Positions 50,593-58,575 of a DNA stretch of 64,000 nucleotides are shown piece by piece. The stretch spans positions 33,957 through 97,956 of the forward strand of contig NZ_JAYFQK010000022.1 in the NCBI RefSeq assembly GCF_034927245.1, in the 5' to 3' direction. Every line of letters begins with the position of its first letter. The first letter of the stretch is position 1. Both the position numbers and the translations under genes were made by a program. Under the pieces are notes generated by a model that did no database searches, was not told the DNA's origin, and saw only the letters and a program-made list of their open reading frames with translations. This DNA is from Desulfitobacterium_A sp034927245. Its GTDB lineage: Bacteria; Bacillota; Desulfitobacteriia; Desulfitobacteriales; Desulfitobacteriaceae.

Positions 50593-51111
50593 TTACTGAC
50601 CTTCCGACTGTAGATACTTTCCTTGACCGGGGCGTTCGACAACTTCAAGTAATTGGGCTTGTCCTTGGGTTAAGTTTACATAAATTCCTTCACTGTCCAT
50701 CGACAGCTCAAGAGTTACCCCAGCTTGAGACGCCAGTTGCTGTAACATTTCTTCCATTTGTGTAAAATTACCGCGCACAATACCTTCTTGCAGCGAAAAT
50801 TGCATTTGGGACATAAGTTTCTCTAATTCCGGCGTTCTCTGATCCTTAATACGAATGGGATGCTCTCCTGCGAGTGTTTCAAGCTGTTGTCCTGCTTTTT
50901 CAAAATCTTCTATATGGTTAGTCGTCACTTCAAGGACTTTTTGCCCATTTTCAGATATTAGTTCAGCCGAAACGACACCGGGTATCTGACGCCCATTTTT
51001 GTTCAACTGTCCATTAGTATAAGTATTTCTATAGATAATTTGGCCGCCCAATAAGAGACCAAAAACGAGAATACTTACAAGACTAACTCTCATAATTCTC
51101 TGTCTCATCAT
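50593..51111 (-). CDS. Single-pass membrane protein, partner candidate of the FtsH-like protease
   Basis: About 172 residues with one N-terminal helix (VSLVSILVFGLLLGGQIIY) and a mostly polar, helix-rich extracytoplasmic C-terminus (LEKLMSQMQFSLQEGIVRGNFTQMEEMLQQLASQ). No family recognised. ATG 51111 lies after GGAGGG at long spacing; the frame extends 40 residues upstream but that region overlaps a likely promoter and is A/T-biased. Its stop is 13 bases before the protease start. Confidence 0.65.
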   Translation of the reverse strand: MMRQRIMRVSLVSILVFGLLLGGQIIYRNTYTNGQLNKNGRQIPGVVSAELISENGQKVLEVTTNHIEDFEKAGQQLETLAGEHPIRIKDQRTPELEKLMSQMQFSLQEGIVRGNFTQMEEMLQQLASQAGVTLELSMDSEGIYVNLTQGQAQLLEVVERPGQGKYLQSEGQ

Positions 51112-51259
51112 AGCCGTGTGTACCCTCCGTTTCACGAATTGATCGAAATAAGCGCTCCGATATGTCATCTGAGTATATATCACATTATAGCATTGAATAT
51201 ATATATATCGGTCATATAAATATTGCCTCAATCAGTGTATATTGGGTTCTGAGGAAAAA

Positions 51260-51297
51260 TAAAGAAGGATTCATCATTTAAGAGAATCCTTCTTACT
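51260..51297 (-). terminator. Terminator of pgsA
   Basis: Minus-strand AAGAAGGATTC / GAATCCTTCTT with a following TTTATTTTTC, 20 bases past the pgsA stop. Confidence 0.88.
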
Positions 51298-51317
51298 ATT
51301 TTCCTAATTCCTTTATT

Positions 51318-51875
51318 TTACTTGCGGAATAGCTTCTTCATTTTTACCATATAATCTACTCCCGAAAGTACCGTAAAAAATAGGGCGATATAGAGGAAAG
51401 GCTGACCTATAGGAATATGTATAAGTGAAAACGGCCAATCTTTTAGAAGTATGGCTGAAATTGCAATGACCTGAGTAACCGTTTTTATCTTCCCAAGCTT
51501 ACTCGCAGCGATAACAACTCCATCAGCCGAAGCAATTGCTCTTAATCCGGTAACGGCAAACTCCCGTCCAAGGATCACCCAAGCAATCCAAGCCGGCACA
51601 TCTCCAAGTTCAACCAAGGAAATCAATGCGGCCGATACAAGAAGTTTATCTGCTAAAGGATCCATAAACTTACCAAGAGTCGTAACCTGGCCGCGTTTAC
51701 GGGCAATATAGCCATCCAACCCATCTGTGGTTGCGGCCAGAATAAAAATGACTGCGGCGACAATATCTTGATAGGGAAAAATTGTATGACCTTTTGCATC
51801 TTGAATCAATAAAAAGGCCATAAAAATCGGTATTAATATAATACGGGCTAATGTCAGTCGATTGGGCAAATTCAC
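51318..51875 (-). CDS. pgsA: CDP-diacylglycerol-glycerol-3-phosphate 3-phosphatidyltransferase
   Basis: Integral-membrane CDP-alcohol phosphatidyltransferase of 185 residues making phosphatidylglycerophosphate. The family motif DGxxARxxxxxxxxGxxxDxxxD is complete in DGYIARKRGQ..GKFMDPLADK. GTG start; its GTGA overlaps the rimO TGA stop, so translation is coupled. The rimO-pgsA junction is an operon. Confidence 0.95.
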   Translation of the reverse strand: MNLPNRLTLARIILIPIFMAFLLIQDAKGHTIFPYQDIVAAVIFILAATTDGLDGYIARKRGQVTTLGKFMDPLADKLLVSAALISLVELGDVPAWIAWVILGREFAVTGLRAIASADGVVIAASKLGKIKTVTQVIAISAILLKDWPFSLIHIPIGQPFLYIALFFTVLSGVDYMVKMKKLFRK

Positions 51876-53200
51876 GGAACAACATCTCCCATTAAATCAT
51901 AACTATCCGCTTCATGGATTTTGACTTGACTAAATTCACCTATTTCCAGTTCCAGTGAGGAGTTAATATAAACCGAACCATCTATTTCAGGCGCATCTCC
52001 TTCCGTACGCCCCAAGAAACGTCCATCCGGTAATTTTTCTTCAACTAAAACCTTTAATGTTTTCCCAATCCAACGTTGTTGACATTCCAGGGCAATCTCC
52101 TGCTGAAGCTGCATTAGATCGTCCCGTCGTTTTTCACGCACTTCTAACGGAATCTGATCCTCCCGCTGCGCCGCCGGTGTCGATTCTTCTTGTGAATACG
52201 CAAACGCACCTAAACGATCAAAACGAACCCGCTTAACAAAAGCAAGTAAATTAGCGAACTGTTCTTCGGTTTCTCCCGGAAAACCCGTAATCATCGTTGT
52301 TCTGATTCGAATATCTGGCATGGCTTGACGTAATTTTTGAATTAATTCTTCCGATTCTTCACTTGTTCCCCGACGATTCATTTCTTTCAAGATCTGATTA
52401 TCCGCATGCTGCAGAGGTAAATCGATATAGCGGCAAACCTTCGGAGTTTCCTTCATAACCTGAATAAGCTCATCGGTAAACAAATCGGGGTAGCAATACA
52501 TCAGACGAATCCACTCTATTCCTTTAATCTCAGCAACCTTCCGGATTAAAGAAGGCAGCCTGAATTCTCCATAAAGATCCTTACCATACCGTGTTGTATC
52601 CTGGGCAATCAGGAGAATTTCCTTAACGCCTTCTTTAGCCATCTGCTGAACTTCACGTAAAATAGATTCTTCAGTCCGGCTTCGAAAATGTCCTCTTACC
52701 TTTGGTATAACACAATAGGTGCAAAAGTTGTCGCATCCCTCGGCTACTTTTACATAGGCATAATGATTCGGAGAAAAGCGCTGCCTTGGCATTATTTCAT
52801 TATAAATGAACTGAGGAGCTTCTTGATTCACATGTTTGGTTTTATGATTTTGAGCCTCTTCAATGACTTCAAGTATCTCTGCCAGATTGCCTGTTCCTAA
52901 AATTCCATCAAGTTCAGGAATATCTGCCATCAGCTCATCACCATAGCGTTGAGCTAAACAGCCTGCCGCAAGCAAAGTCTGACAATGACCCTCTTGTTTG
53001 TACTGCGCCATTTCAAGAATAGTATCAACAGACTCCTCTTTTGCACTATCAATAAATGTACATGTATTAACGACAATAATATCTGCTTGTTCGGGTTTCT
53101 GAACCACAACATATTTTTCACTGATCCAACCTGTCATGACTTCACTGTCAACTTGATTTTTCGGACATCCTAATGTTACAATTGCGACTTGTTTACTCAA
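51872..53200 (-). CDS. rimO: Ribosomal protein S12 methylthiotransferase RimO
   Basis: Radical-SAM enzyme of 442 residues that methylthiolates an Asp of ribosomal protein S12. N-terminal MTTase domain (VTLGCPKNQVDSE), radical-SAM CDNFCTYCVIPKVRG and a C-terminal TRAM domain (GKTLKVLVEEKLPDGRFLG). TTG 53200 is preferred; the predicted TSS near 53237 rules out the longer frame to 53272, and ATG 53230 would leave almost no leader. Co-translated with pgsA. Confidence 0.95.
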   Translation of the reverse strand: MSKQVAIVTLGCPKNQVDSEVMTGWISEKYVVVQKPEQADIIVVNTCTFIDSAKEESVDTILEMAQYKQEGHCQTLLAAGCLAQRYGDELMADIPELDGILGTGNLAEILEVIEEAQNHKTKHVNQEAPQFIYNEIMPRQRFSPNHYAYVKVAEGCDNFCTYCVIPKVRGHFRSRTEESILREVQQMAKEGVKEILLIAQDTTRYGKDLYGEFRLPSLIRKVAEIKGIEWIRLMYCYPDLFTDELIQVMKETPKVCRYIDLPLQHADNQILKEMNRRGTSEESEELIQKLRQAMPDIRIRTTMITGFPGETEEQFANLLAFVKRVRFDRLGAFAYSQEESTPAAQREDQIPLEVREKRRDDLMQLQQEIALECQQRWIGKTLKVLVEEKLPDGRFLGRTEGDAPEIDGSVYINSSLELEIGEFSQVKIHEADSYDLMGDVVP

Positions 53201-53243
53201 AATTGCACCCCAATATCTACTTAAGCTCATGCATTCTTCTAAT

Positions 53244-53272
53244 AGTATAAACCAACTTCTTCTAACGGTCAA
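53244..53272 (-). promoter_or_regulatory. Sigma-A-type promoter of the rimO-pgsA operon
   Basis: Minus-strand TTGACC, 17-base spacer, TATACT, 44 bases before TTG 53200. Confidence 0.7.
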
Positions 53273-53382
53273 AAACTATATTGGAACTATATTGAACGTT
53301 GAGTTTTAGAAGGGAAATTTATTTCTATAATATATTTGTGTATAATAGACTTGAATACTTTATGAGTGAGGCGTTTTTAACA

Positions 53383-53961
53383 ATGAAAGAACTTTCTCCC
53401 CTTGATTTATGCGGTTGCGGAGATACGGGTTATTTAACCCAGCGGACGATCCCGATTGACTTGGCCCAAGGTTTAGGCCATATTCACCAAGTACCCGTCT
53501 ATCACTGCGGCAATAAACTTTGTGACCAGTATTCTCTGCCTTCGCCGGTTGTTTCTCGAATTGATGACTTAGCTGATATGATGGAAGAAAAGAATCTCAA
53601 TTCCATAAATTTTACTTGGGAAGATCAAGAGGAAAGTTCTCAGGATTTTGCATCTCTGATCGAGGGCTTTTTTTGGAAATTCATTAACCGTAAATACGCG
53701 GATGCAACTGTGATTTTTGTCATCCCAGGCCAATCCATCGTTTTTCAGAGTCATCTGGACGATTCGGAATTTTATAACCTTCAATATCTCCGAAAGGATG
53801 AAAAGGGTGCTTGGTTTTCTTTCTCCAAGTTCTATTCGGATGTGCGCCCCACGGCAGAGGACTTTTTAGATTTTGAACCGACTTTCAATAAGGAATTAGG
53901 GGTTCTTGCTTTTGAGGAAATCGAAGATACCCTATTAGACGAGTTTGGCGCAATTATTTAG
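53383..53961 (+). CDS. Hypothetical protein with CxC-type zinc-binding N-terminus
   Basis: About 192 residues. The N-terminus has DLCGCGDTGYLTQRT and YHCGNKLCDQYSLP, four or five Cys like a YgiT-type zinc finger, followed by a mixed alpha/beta region with no recognised fold. ATG 53383 is preferred; a TATAAT box at 53341-53346 places transcription start near 53353, so earlier in-frame starts are unlikely. It converges on the ygiQ gene with 8 bases of overlap. Confidence 0.68.
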   Translation: MKELSPLDLCGCGDTGYLTQRTIPIDLAQGLGHIHQVPVYHCGNKLCDQYSLPSPVVSRIDDLADMMEEKNLNSINFTWEDQEESSQDFASLIEGFFWKFINRKYADATVIFVIPGQSIVFQSHLDDSEFYNLQYLRKDEKGAWFSFSKFYSDVRPTAEDFLDFEPTFNKELGVLAFEEIEDTLLDEFGAII

Positions 53962-55870
53962 TATGGCGTTTCTTAAACTTTGTTCTGTTCGGTCGGCCGA
54001 GGTTCTCTACCTTCCTCGTATTCTTAGTATTACCTGTACTCTTCTGAATACTCTTTGACTGTGCTCCTTTTCTGGGACGGATCAGGCATTTTGGTCCATA
54101 GCCAATAAGATCCTCACGATGAGCCCTCTTCAATGCTTTTTCAACGAGTCCGTAATTTTTCGGATTTCGATACTGAATCAAAGCCCGCTGCATCGCTTTT
54201 TCTTCCATGCTTCGAGGAACATAGACACTTTCCATTGTACACGGATCTATTCCTGTATAGTACATACAGGTTGAAAGAGTTCCCGGAGTCGGAATAAAAT
54301 CCTGGACTTGCTCCGGATTAACCCCCATATCACGGACATATTCCGCTAATTCAATCGCCTCGCGCAGACCGCTTCCCGGATGGGAAGACATTAGGTAAGG
54401 AACCAGAAACTGTTTCTTACCTAATTCATTATTAATATCCTTAAATTCCTTAACAAAGGTATCATAAACCTTTCTTCCCGGTTTACCCATTCTTTGAAGT
54501 ACATGGTCGCTGACATGCTCGGGGGCTACTTTTAATTGTCCGCTAACATGATATTGACAAAGCTCACGTAAAAAGTCGGTATTCTTATCAGCAAGGACTG
54601 CATCATATCGGATCCCCGAACGAACAAAGACCTTCTTAACCTTAGGTAAGCTTCTCAAACGCCGCAATAGTTGAATATATTCTCCATGATCCACATCGGC
54701 TTGCGGGCACAGCGAGGGATAAAGGCATTGCCGGTGAGGACAAGCACCCCGCTTAAGCTGCGCCTCACACGCAGGACGCCGGAAATTGGCGGTAGGTCCA
54801 CCTACATCATGAATATACCCTTTGAAATTGGGATGCCACGTTAAGCGCTCTGCTTCCCGAAGTATGGATTCTTGACTGCGGCTTTGTACAATTCTGCCCT
54901 GGTGAAAGGTAATCGCACAAAAAGAGCAGGAACCATAACAGCCCCGTGCACTGACTAAGCTAAACTCGACCTCCGTAATAGCCGGAACTCCGCCGTCTTT
55001 TTCATAGCTCGGATGATAGGTCCCCACGTAAGGCAAGGCATAAACCGCATCCATCTCCGACTGTGTGAGTGGATATCCGGGAGCATATTGTAAAACTCCT
55101 CCCTTGCCATGCGCTTGGAACATGGCCTTGCCACGAATAGGATCCTGTTGGTTATATTGAATCCAAAACGCTTCGGCATACCTGCGTTTATCTTCTGCAA
55201 CCTCTTGATATGAGGGAAGTTCAATAACCCCTTCAGGCAGCTCATCTTTCCAATGAACCATTGTACCCCGAATCCCTTGAATATCACGAACCGGAATCCC
55301 CTCATTTAATTGCTTAGCAATTTCGATAATGGCCTTCTCACCCATTCCGAAAACGAGGATATCCGCCTGGCTGTCCATAAGGATTGAATTTTTGACCTTA
55401 TTACTCCAAAAATCATAATGAGCAAACCGACGCAAAGACGCTTCGATCCCCCCAATCACAATAGGAAGTCCGGGATAAGCCTCACGGACACGATTGGAGT
55501 AGACTACAGTAGAATGATCCGGCCTTAATCCCGGTTTTCCGCCGGGAGAATAAACATCTTTGGAGCGCCTTTTTTTTGCCGCGGTGTAGTGGTCAACCAT
55601 GGAATCGAGATTTCCTCCCGAAATAAGGCAAGCCAATCGAGGACGTCCTAAAATTTTAAAGGATTCGAGATCTTTCCAATCCGGTTGAGCAATAATCCCT
55701 ACCTTATACCCCTCTTTTGCGAGTATCCTGGAAATTATTGCGATTCCGAAGGAACAATGATCTACATAAGCATCCCCGGTAACGAGCAGAAAATCCAGTT
55801 CCTTCCACCCGTGTTTTTTCATATCTTCTTGACTTATCGGTAAAAACTGTGGCTTTTTGATGAATATCAC
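53954..55870 (-). CDS. YgiQ family radical SAM protein
   Basis: 638-residue radical SAM protein. An N-terminal B12-like/UPF0313 domain (VTGDAYVDHCSFGIAIISRIL), then a radical-SAM core CYGSCSFCAITFHQGR, IHDVGGPTANF and C-rich middle (KRGACPHRQCLYPSLCPQ), then the family's C-terminal basic tail. Function of YgiQ is not established. The GTG 55870 overlaps an SD-like GGAG; a later ATG near residue 17 (MKKHGWKELDF) is possible. Confidence 0.9.
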   Translation of the reverse strand: MIFIKKPQFLPISQEDMKKHGWKELDFLLVTGDAYVDHCSFGIAIISRILAKEGYKVGIIAQPDWKDLESFKILGRPRLACLISGGNLDSMVDHYTAAKKRRSKDVYSPGGKPGLRPDHSTVVYSNRVREAYPGLPIVIGGIEASLRRFAHYDFWSNKVKNSILMDSQADILVFGMGEKAIIEIAKQLNEGIPVRDIQGIRGTMVHWKDELPEGVIELPSYQEVAEDKRRYAEAFWIQYNQQDPIRGKAMFQAHGKGGVLQYAPGYPLTQSEMDAVYALPYVGTYHPSYEKDGGVPAITEVEFSLVSARGCYGSCSFCAITFHQGRIVQSRSQESILREAERLTWHPNFKGYIHDVGGPTANFRRPACEAQLKRGACPHRQCLYPSLCPQADVDHGEYIQLLRRLRSLPKVKKVFVRSGIRYDAVLADKNTDFLRELCQYHVSGQLKVAPEHVSDHVLQRMGKPGRKVYDTFVKEFKDINNELGKKQFLVPYLMSSHPGSGLREAIELAEYVRDMGVNPEQVQDFIPTPGTLSTCMYYTGIDPCTMESVYVPRSMEEKAMQRALIQYRNPKNYGLVEKALKRAHREDLIGYGPKCLIRPRKGAQSKSIQKSTGNTKNTRKVENLGRPNRTKFKKRHTK

Positions 55871-55903
55871 TCCAGTTCTATTGCTCAGTTTAAATTACAA
55901 AGG

Positions 55904-55947
55904 GCTGTTGCACTGTGAACAGAAGGTCCATCGCGCAACAGCACCAT
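55904..55947 (-). terminator. Hairpin after yajQ
   Basis: GCTGTTGCGC / GTGCAACAGC hairpin with a long loop; T run weak (CCCTTTGTAATTT). Confidence 0.6.
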
Positions 55948-55976
55948 CCTAAAACGTCTTCTAATGCTATTTTCCT

Positions 55977-56474
55977 TTATCGATAATTGATAAATTGCAG
56001 GTCAATTCCTAAATCCTGCTTGCGGAGGAGAGCAATTACAGCCTGAAGGTCATCTTTGTCCTTGCCGGAGACCCTAAGTTGATCTCCTTGAATAGAGCTT
56101 GATACCTTAATCTTGCTTTCTTTGATCAATTTATTGATTTGCTTGGCTTTGTCCTGTGAAATACCCTGAACCAATTTCACTTCTTGACGAACTGTATCGC
56201 CTGCGGCAGACGTTACTTTGCCATAATCCAACGCCTTTAAGGAAACTTGTCTTTTTACAAGTTTACTCTCAAGAATATCGACAACATTTCGCAATTTAAA
56301 ATCATCATCCGAAACTAAGATAATTTTATCGTCTTGAATTTCGATTGAAGATTTGCTGTTTTTGAAATCAAAACGTTTTTCAATTTCCTTTTGTGCTTGG
56401 TGAACAGCATTGCTCACTTCCGGCATTTCAACCTGGGAAACAATATCGAATGATGATTCTTTAGCCAAATTCAT
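55977..56474 (-). CDS. yajQ: YajQ family nucleotide-binding protein
   Basis: UPF0234 protein of 165 residues with two ferredoxin-like modules: NAVHQAQKEIEKRFDFKNSKS, and AKQINKLIKESKIKVSSSIQGDQLRVSGKDKDDLQAVI. In some bacteria it binds c-di-GMP and acts in regulation. Start ATG 56474 follows AAGGAGA. The gene is followed by ygiQ; a hairpin lies between. Confidence 0.95.
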   Translation of the reverse strand: MNLAKESSFDIVSQVEMPEVSNAVHQAQKEIEKRFDFKNSKSSIEIQDDKIILVSDDDFKLRNVVDILESKLVKRQVSLKALDYGKVTSAAGDTVRQEVKLVQGISQDKAKQINKLIKESKIKVSSSIQGDQLRVSGKDKDDLQAVIALLRKQDLGIDLQFINYR

Positions 56475-56517
56475 TCTCTCCTTATTTAAGGTCGTAATTT
56501 TATGTTTTTTGTTAAAA

Positions 56518-57327
56518 TTAAGGGTTTTTAGCGGTTTGAATTTGCGCTGAAACTTGGTTTAAGGTTTCTTTATTAAAAACGACATTGCGAACCACTTGTC
56601 CGGATGCCCCCAGACTAGGCATACTCTTCCCATTGAGAGTGATTGTTACTCCTCCGGCATTACCAACCGTAACAAATTCGATTTTCTCCGCTGCCGTCAG
56701 TTCTTTTGTTGTTCCCGAGGAAAACGTTCCTTCAAGTGCCGGTTTTCCATCAACATTAACGACTAACCAGCAAGTTTGGGTAAATACAATTTGGGCTTTT
56801 AAGCCGTCTGAGGTCGCTTCAACAACGTTGGCTGGGGTCTGTGTGTTCGCCGGGGGTTGAGCAGGCGTAACCTCTTCCGTACTTTTAGGTTCCGTCTGAG
56901 GAGCGCTCGGCAAAGGTACAGGCGTATAGTCTGCCGTTGGTACTTCCCCTTGCGGCTTGTTGCTCAAAAACGCAATCCCTGCCACTGTTCCTAATGCAAG
57001 AAAACCCAATAATACCGCCGTTACCGGACGAAACCATACAGGTCTTTTAAAGTGAATAACTTTTCTTTCAACGGGTTCACTTTTCGGTTGAAGAACCGGC
57101 TGACTCTCTTTATAGAGTTCCAGCACATCCTCAGGATTTATCCCAAGATATTTAGAATAAGTCCGTAAAAAGCCTTTAACATAAGTTGCGCCAGGCAAAA
57201 TTCTATAATCCTCATTTTCCATAGCTTCAAGATAACGTACTCTGATTTTTGTTATATCCTCAGCTTGGATTAAGCTCCATCCTTTTTCTTCACGTGCTGC
57301 CTGAAGGAGTTTTCCCTCGCCTGCCAT
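56518..57327 (-). CDS. RodZ-like HTH and DUF4115 membrane protein
   Basis: 269 residues. N-terminal Xre-type helix-turn-helix (LLQAAREEKGWSLIQAEDITKIRVRYLEAMEN) and ENEDYRILPGATYVKGFLRTY signature of RodZ; one transmembrane helix near residues 100-120 (VTAVLLGFLALGTVAGIAFL), a Pro/Thr-rich extracytoplasmic linker, and a C-terminal DUF4115 domain (LNGKSMPSLGASGQVV). RodZ connects MreB-based cell-shape machinery with the membrane. Position between mnmH and yajQ in the ftsK region matches B. subtilis ymfM. Confidence 0.9.
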   Translation of the reverse strand: MAGEGKLLQAAREEKGWSLIQAEDITKIRVRYLEAMENEDYRILPGATYVKGFLRTYSKYLGINPEDVLELYKESQPVLQPKSEPVERKVIHFKRPVWFRPVTAVLLGFLALGTVAGIAFLSNKPQGEVPTADYTPVPLPSAPQTEPKSTEEVTPAQPPANTQTPANVVEATSDGLKAQIVFTQTCWLVVNVDGKPALEGTFSSGTTKELTAAEKIEFVTVGNAGGVTITLNGKSMPSLGASGQVVRNVVFNKETLNQVSAQIQTAKNP

Positions 57328-57401
57328 TCAAAACCCTCCTTAATATTTAGCTCACGTCAAAGGACTGTTTACCAGCCCAAGTAAAATATTTCCGAATAAC
57401 T

Positions 57402-57435
57402 TAAACGCGCAAAATAATTCTACTAGAATTATTTT
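57402..57435 (-). terminator. Palindrome overlapping the mnmH stop codon
   Basis: Perfect 15-base inverted repeat CGCAAAATAATTCTA / TAGAATTATTTTGCG; the last codons and the stop of mnmH form one arm. Most likely a terminator for mnmH. Confidence 0.6.
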
Positions 57436-58511
57436 GCGATATTAGAAATTTCATCTTGTACCGGAGTCCCGGGTAGTGCTGCGCTCTTTTCCAGGAAATC
57501 CTCCAAATTCCGTATTGCTTGATCCTGAGCCGTCTGATTCACCTCGAATACATACTCAGAACTTGGTTTATTAGGATATCCATAAAGGGCATCATAATAT
57601 TCGAGCAGATTTATCGTGAAATCTTCTAATTTTCCTTCATCTAATAGTAAATTATATTGTTCGATTTTCTTATGACCCAAATTTTTCTCAAGACGCGCGA
57701 AAGCTGCCCGGATTTGATCCAGCGCATTAGGAATTTCGGTATACTCCCGAAGAAGCCGATTTACACGATTAGAGATTGAATCATATATAAGGATTTGCGT
57801 GCCTTGCTGCATTGCTTTGTAAAACTTCATCGGTAAGGTAACACGACCAATGCGTTTGCTCTCACATTCGACAATGATATACGAATGGCCCTTGGCTTTG
57901 ATCTCCATTAACTCCTCATAGAGCAAGGATTCAAATTTCTTTTGTGAAGGAGCTGACCCTAACCCAACATCTCCAAAAACTGAGCCACGATTATTCGCTA
58001 ATTTCTCCAAATCGATCGCCGGATATCCATCACTTTTTAAACGCTTGAGGATCTCCGTTTTACCTACCCCGGTATTTCCTCTGAGAACAAAAAAGCTAAA
58101 TGACGGATCCTGTTCAAAAAACTCAACGATCTTTTTTCGATAAGACTTATACCCTCCCTGCAGACGGTAAACAGAAACTCCCATCAAATCCAAAACCGTT
58201 GCTACGGATTTGCTTCTCATCCCGCCGCGCCAACAGAAAAGAACAAGAGGGCCTTCTTCCGCCCAAAGCTGGGCTTGTTTAACCAAGTCAGGCAATTTAG
58301 GACCAACAATTTCTAATCCTTCTTCCTTTGCCATGGCCGGAGAGATTTGAGTATAAGTAGTTCCCACACGAGCCCTTTCTTCATTATTGAAAAGGGGCAG
58401 GTTAAGCGCACCCGGTATAGTGTCTTCCAGATATTCTCCTTCAGAGCGTACATCAACAAGAATCGGATTCTTTAAATTCTCCAATTCATCTACAACAATT
58501 TCGTTAATCAT
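57429..58511 (-). CDS. mnmH: tRNA 2-selenouridine synthase
   Basis: Converts 2-thiouridine in certain tRNAs to 2-selenouridine using selenophosphate (360 residues). N-terminal rhodanese domain with catalytic Cys in LVLFCWRGGMRSKS, C-terminal P-loop domain starting GNTGVGKTEILKRL. Predicts that the host makes selenophosphate (SelD), which is not encoded in this window. Start ATG 58511. Downstream of ftsK on the same strand. Confidence 0.94.
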   Translation of the reverse strand: MINEIVVDELENLKNPILVDVRSEGEYLEDTIPGALNLPLFNNEERARVGTTYTQISPAMAKEEGLEIVGPKLPDLVKQAQLWAEEGPLVLFCWRGGMRSKSVATVLDLMGVSVYRLQGGYKSYRKKIVEFFEQDPSFSFFVLRGNTGVGKTEILKRLKSDGYPAIDLEKLANNRGSVFGDVGLGSAPSQKKFESLLYEELMEIKAKGHSYIIVECESKRIGRVTLPMKFYKAMQQGTQILIYDSISNRVNRLLREYTEIPNALDQIRAAFARLEKNLGHKKIEQYNLLLDEGKLEDFTINLLEYYDALYGYPNKPSSEYVFEVNQTAQDQAIRNLEDFLEKSAALPGTPVQDEISNIAK

Positions 58512-58575
58512 AAAAAATCCCTTCTGGATAGACTGTATTCTCTTTAATCATAATGCCTGCCCGCCAAATCCGCAA

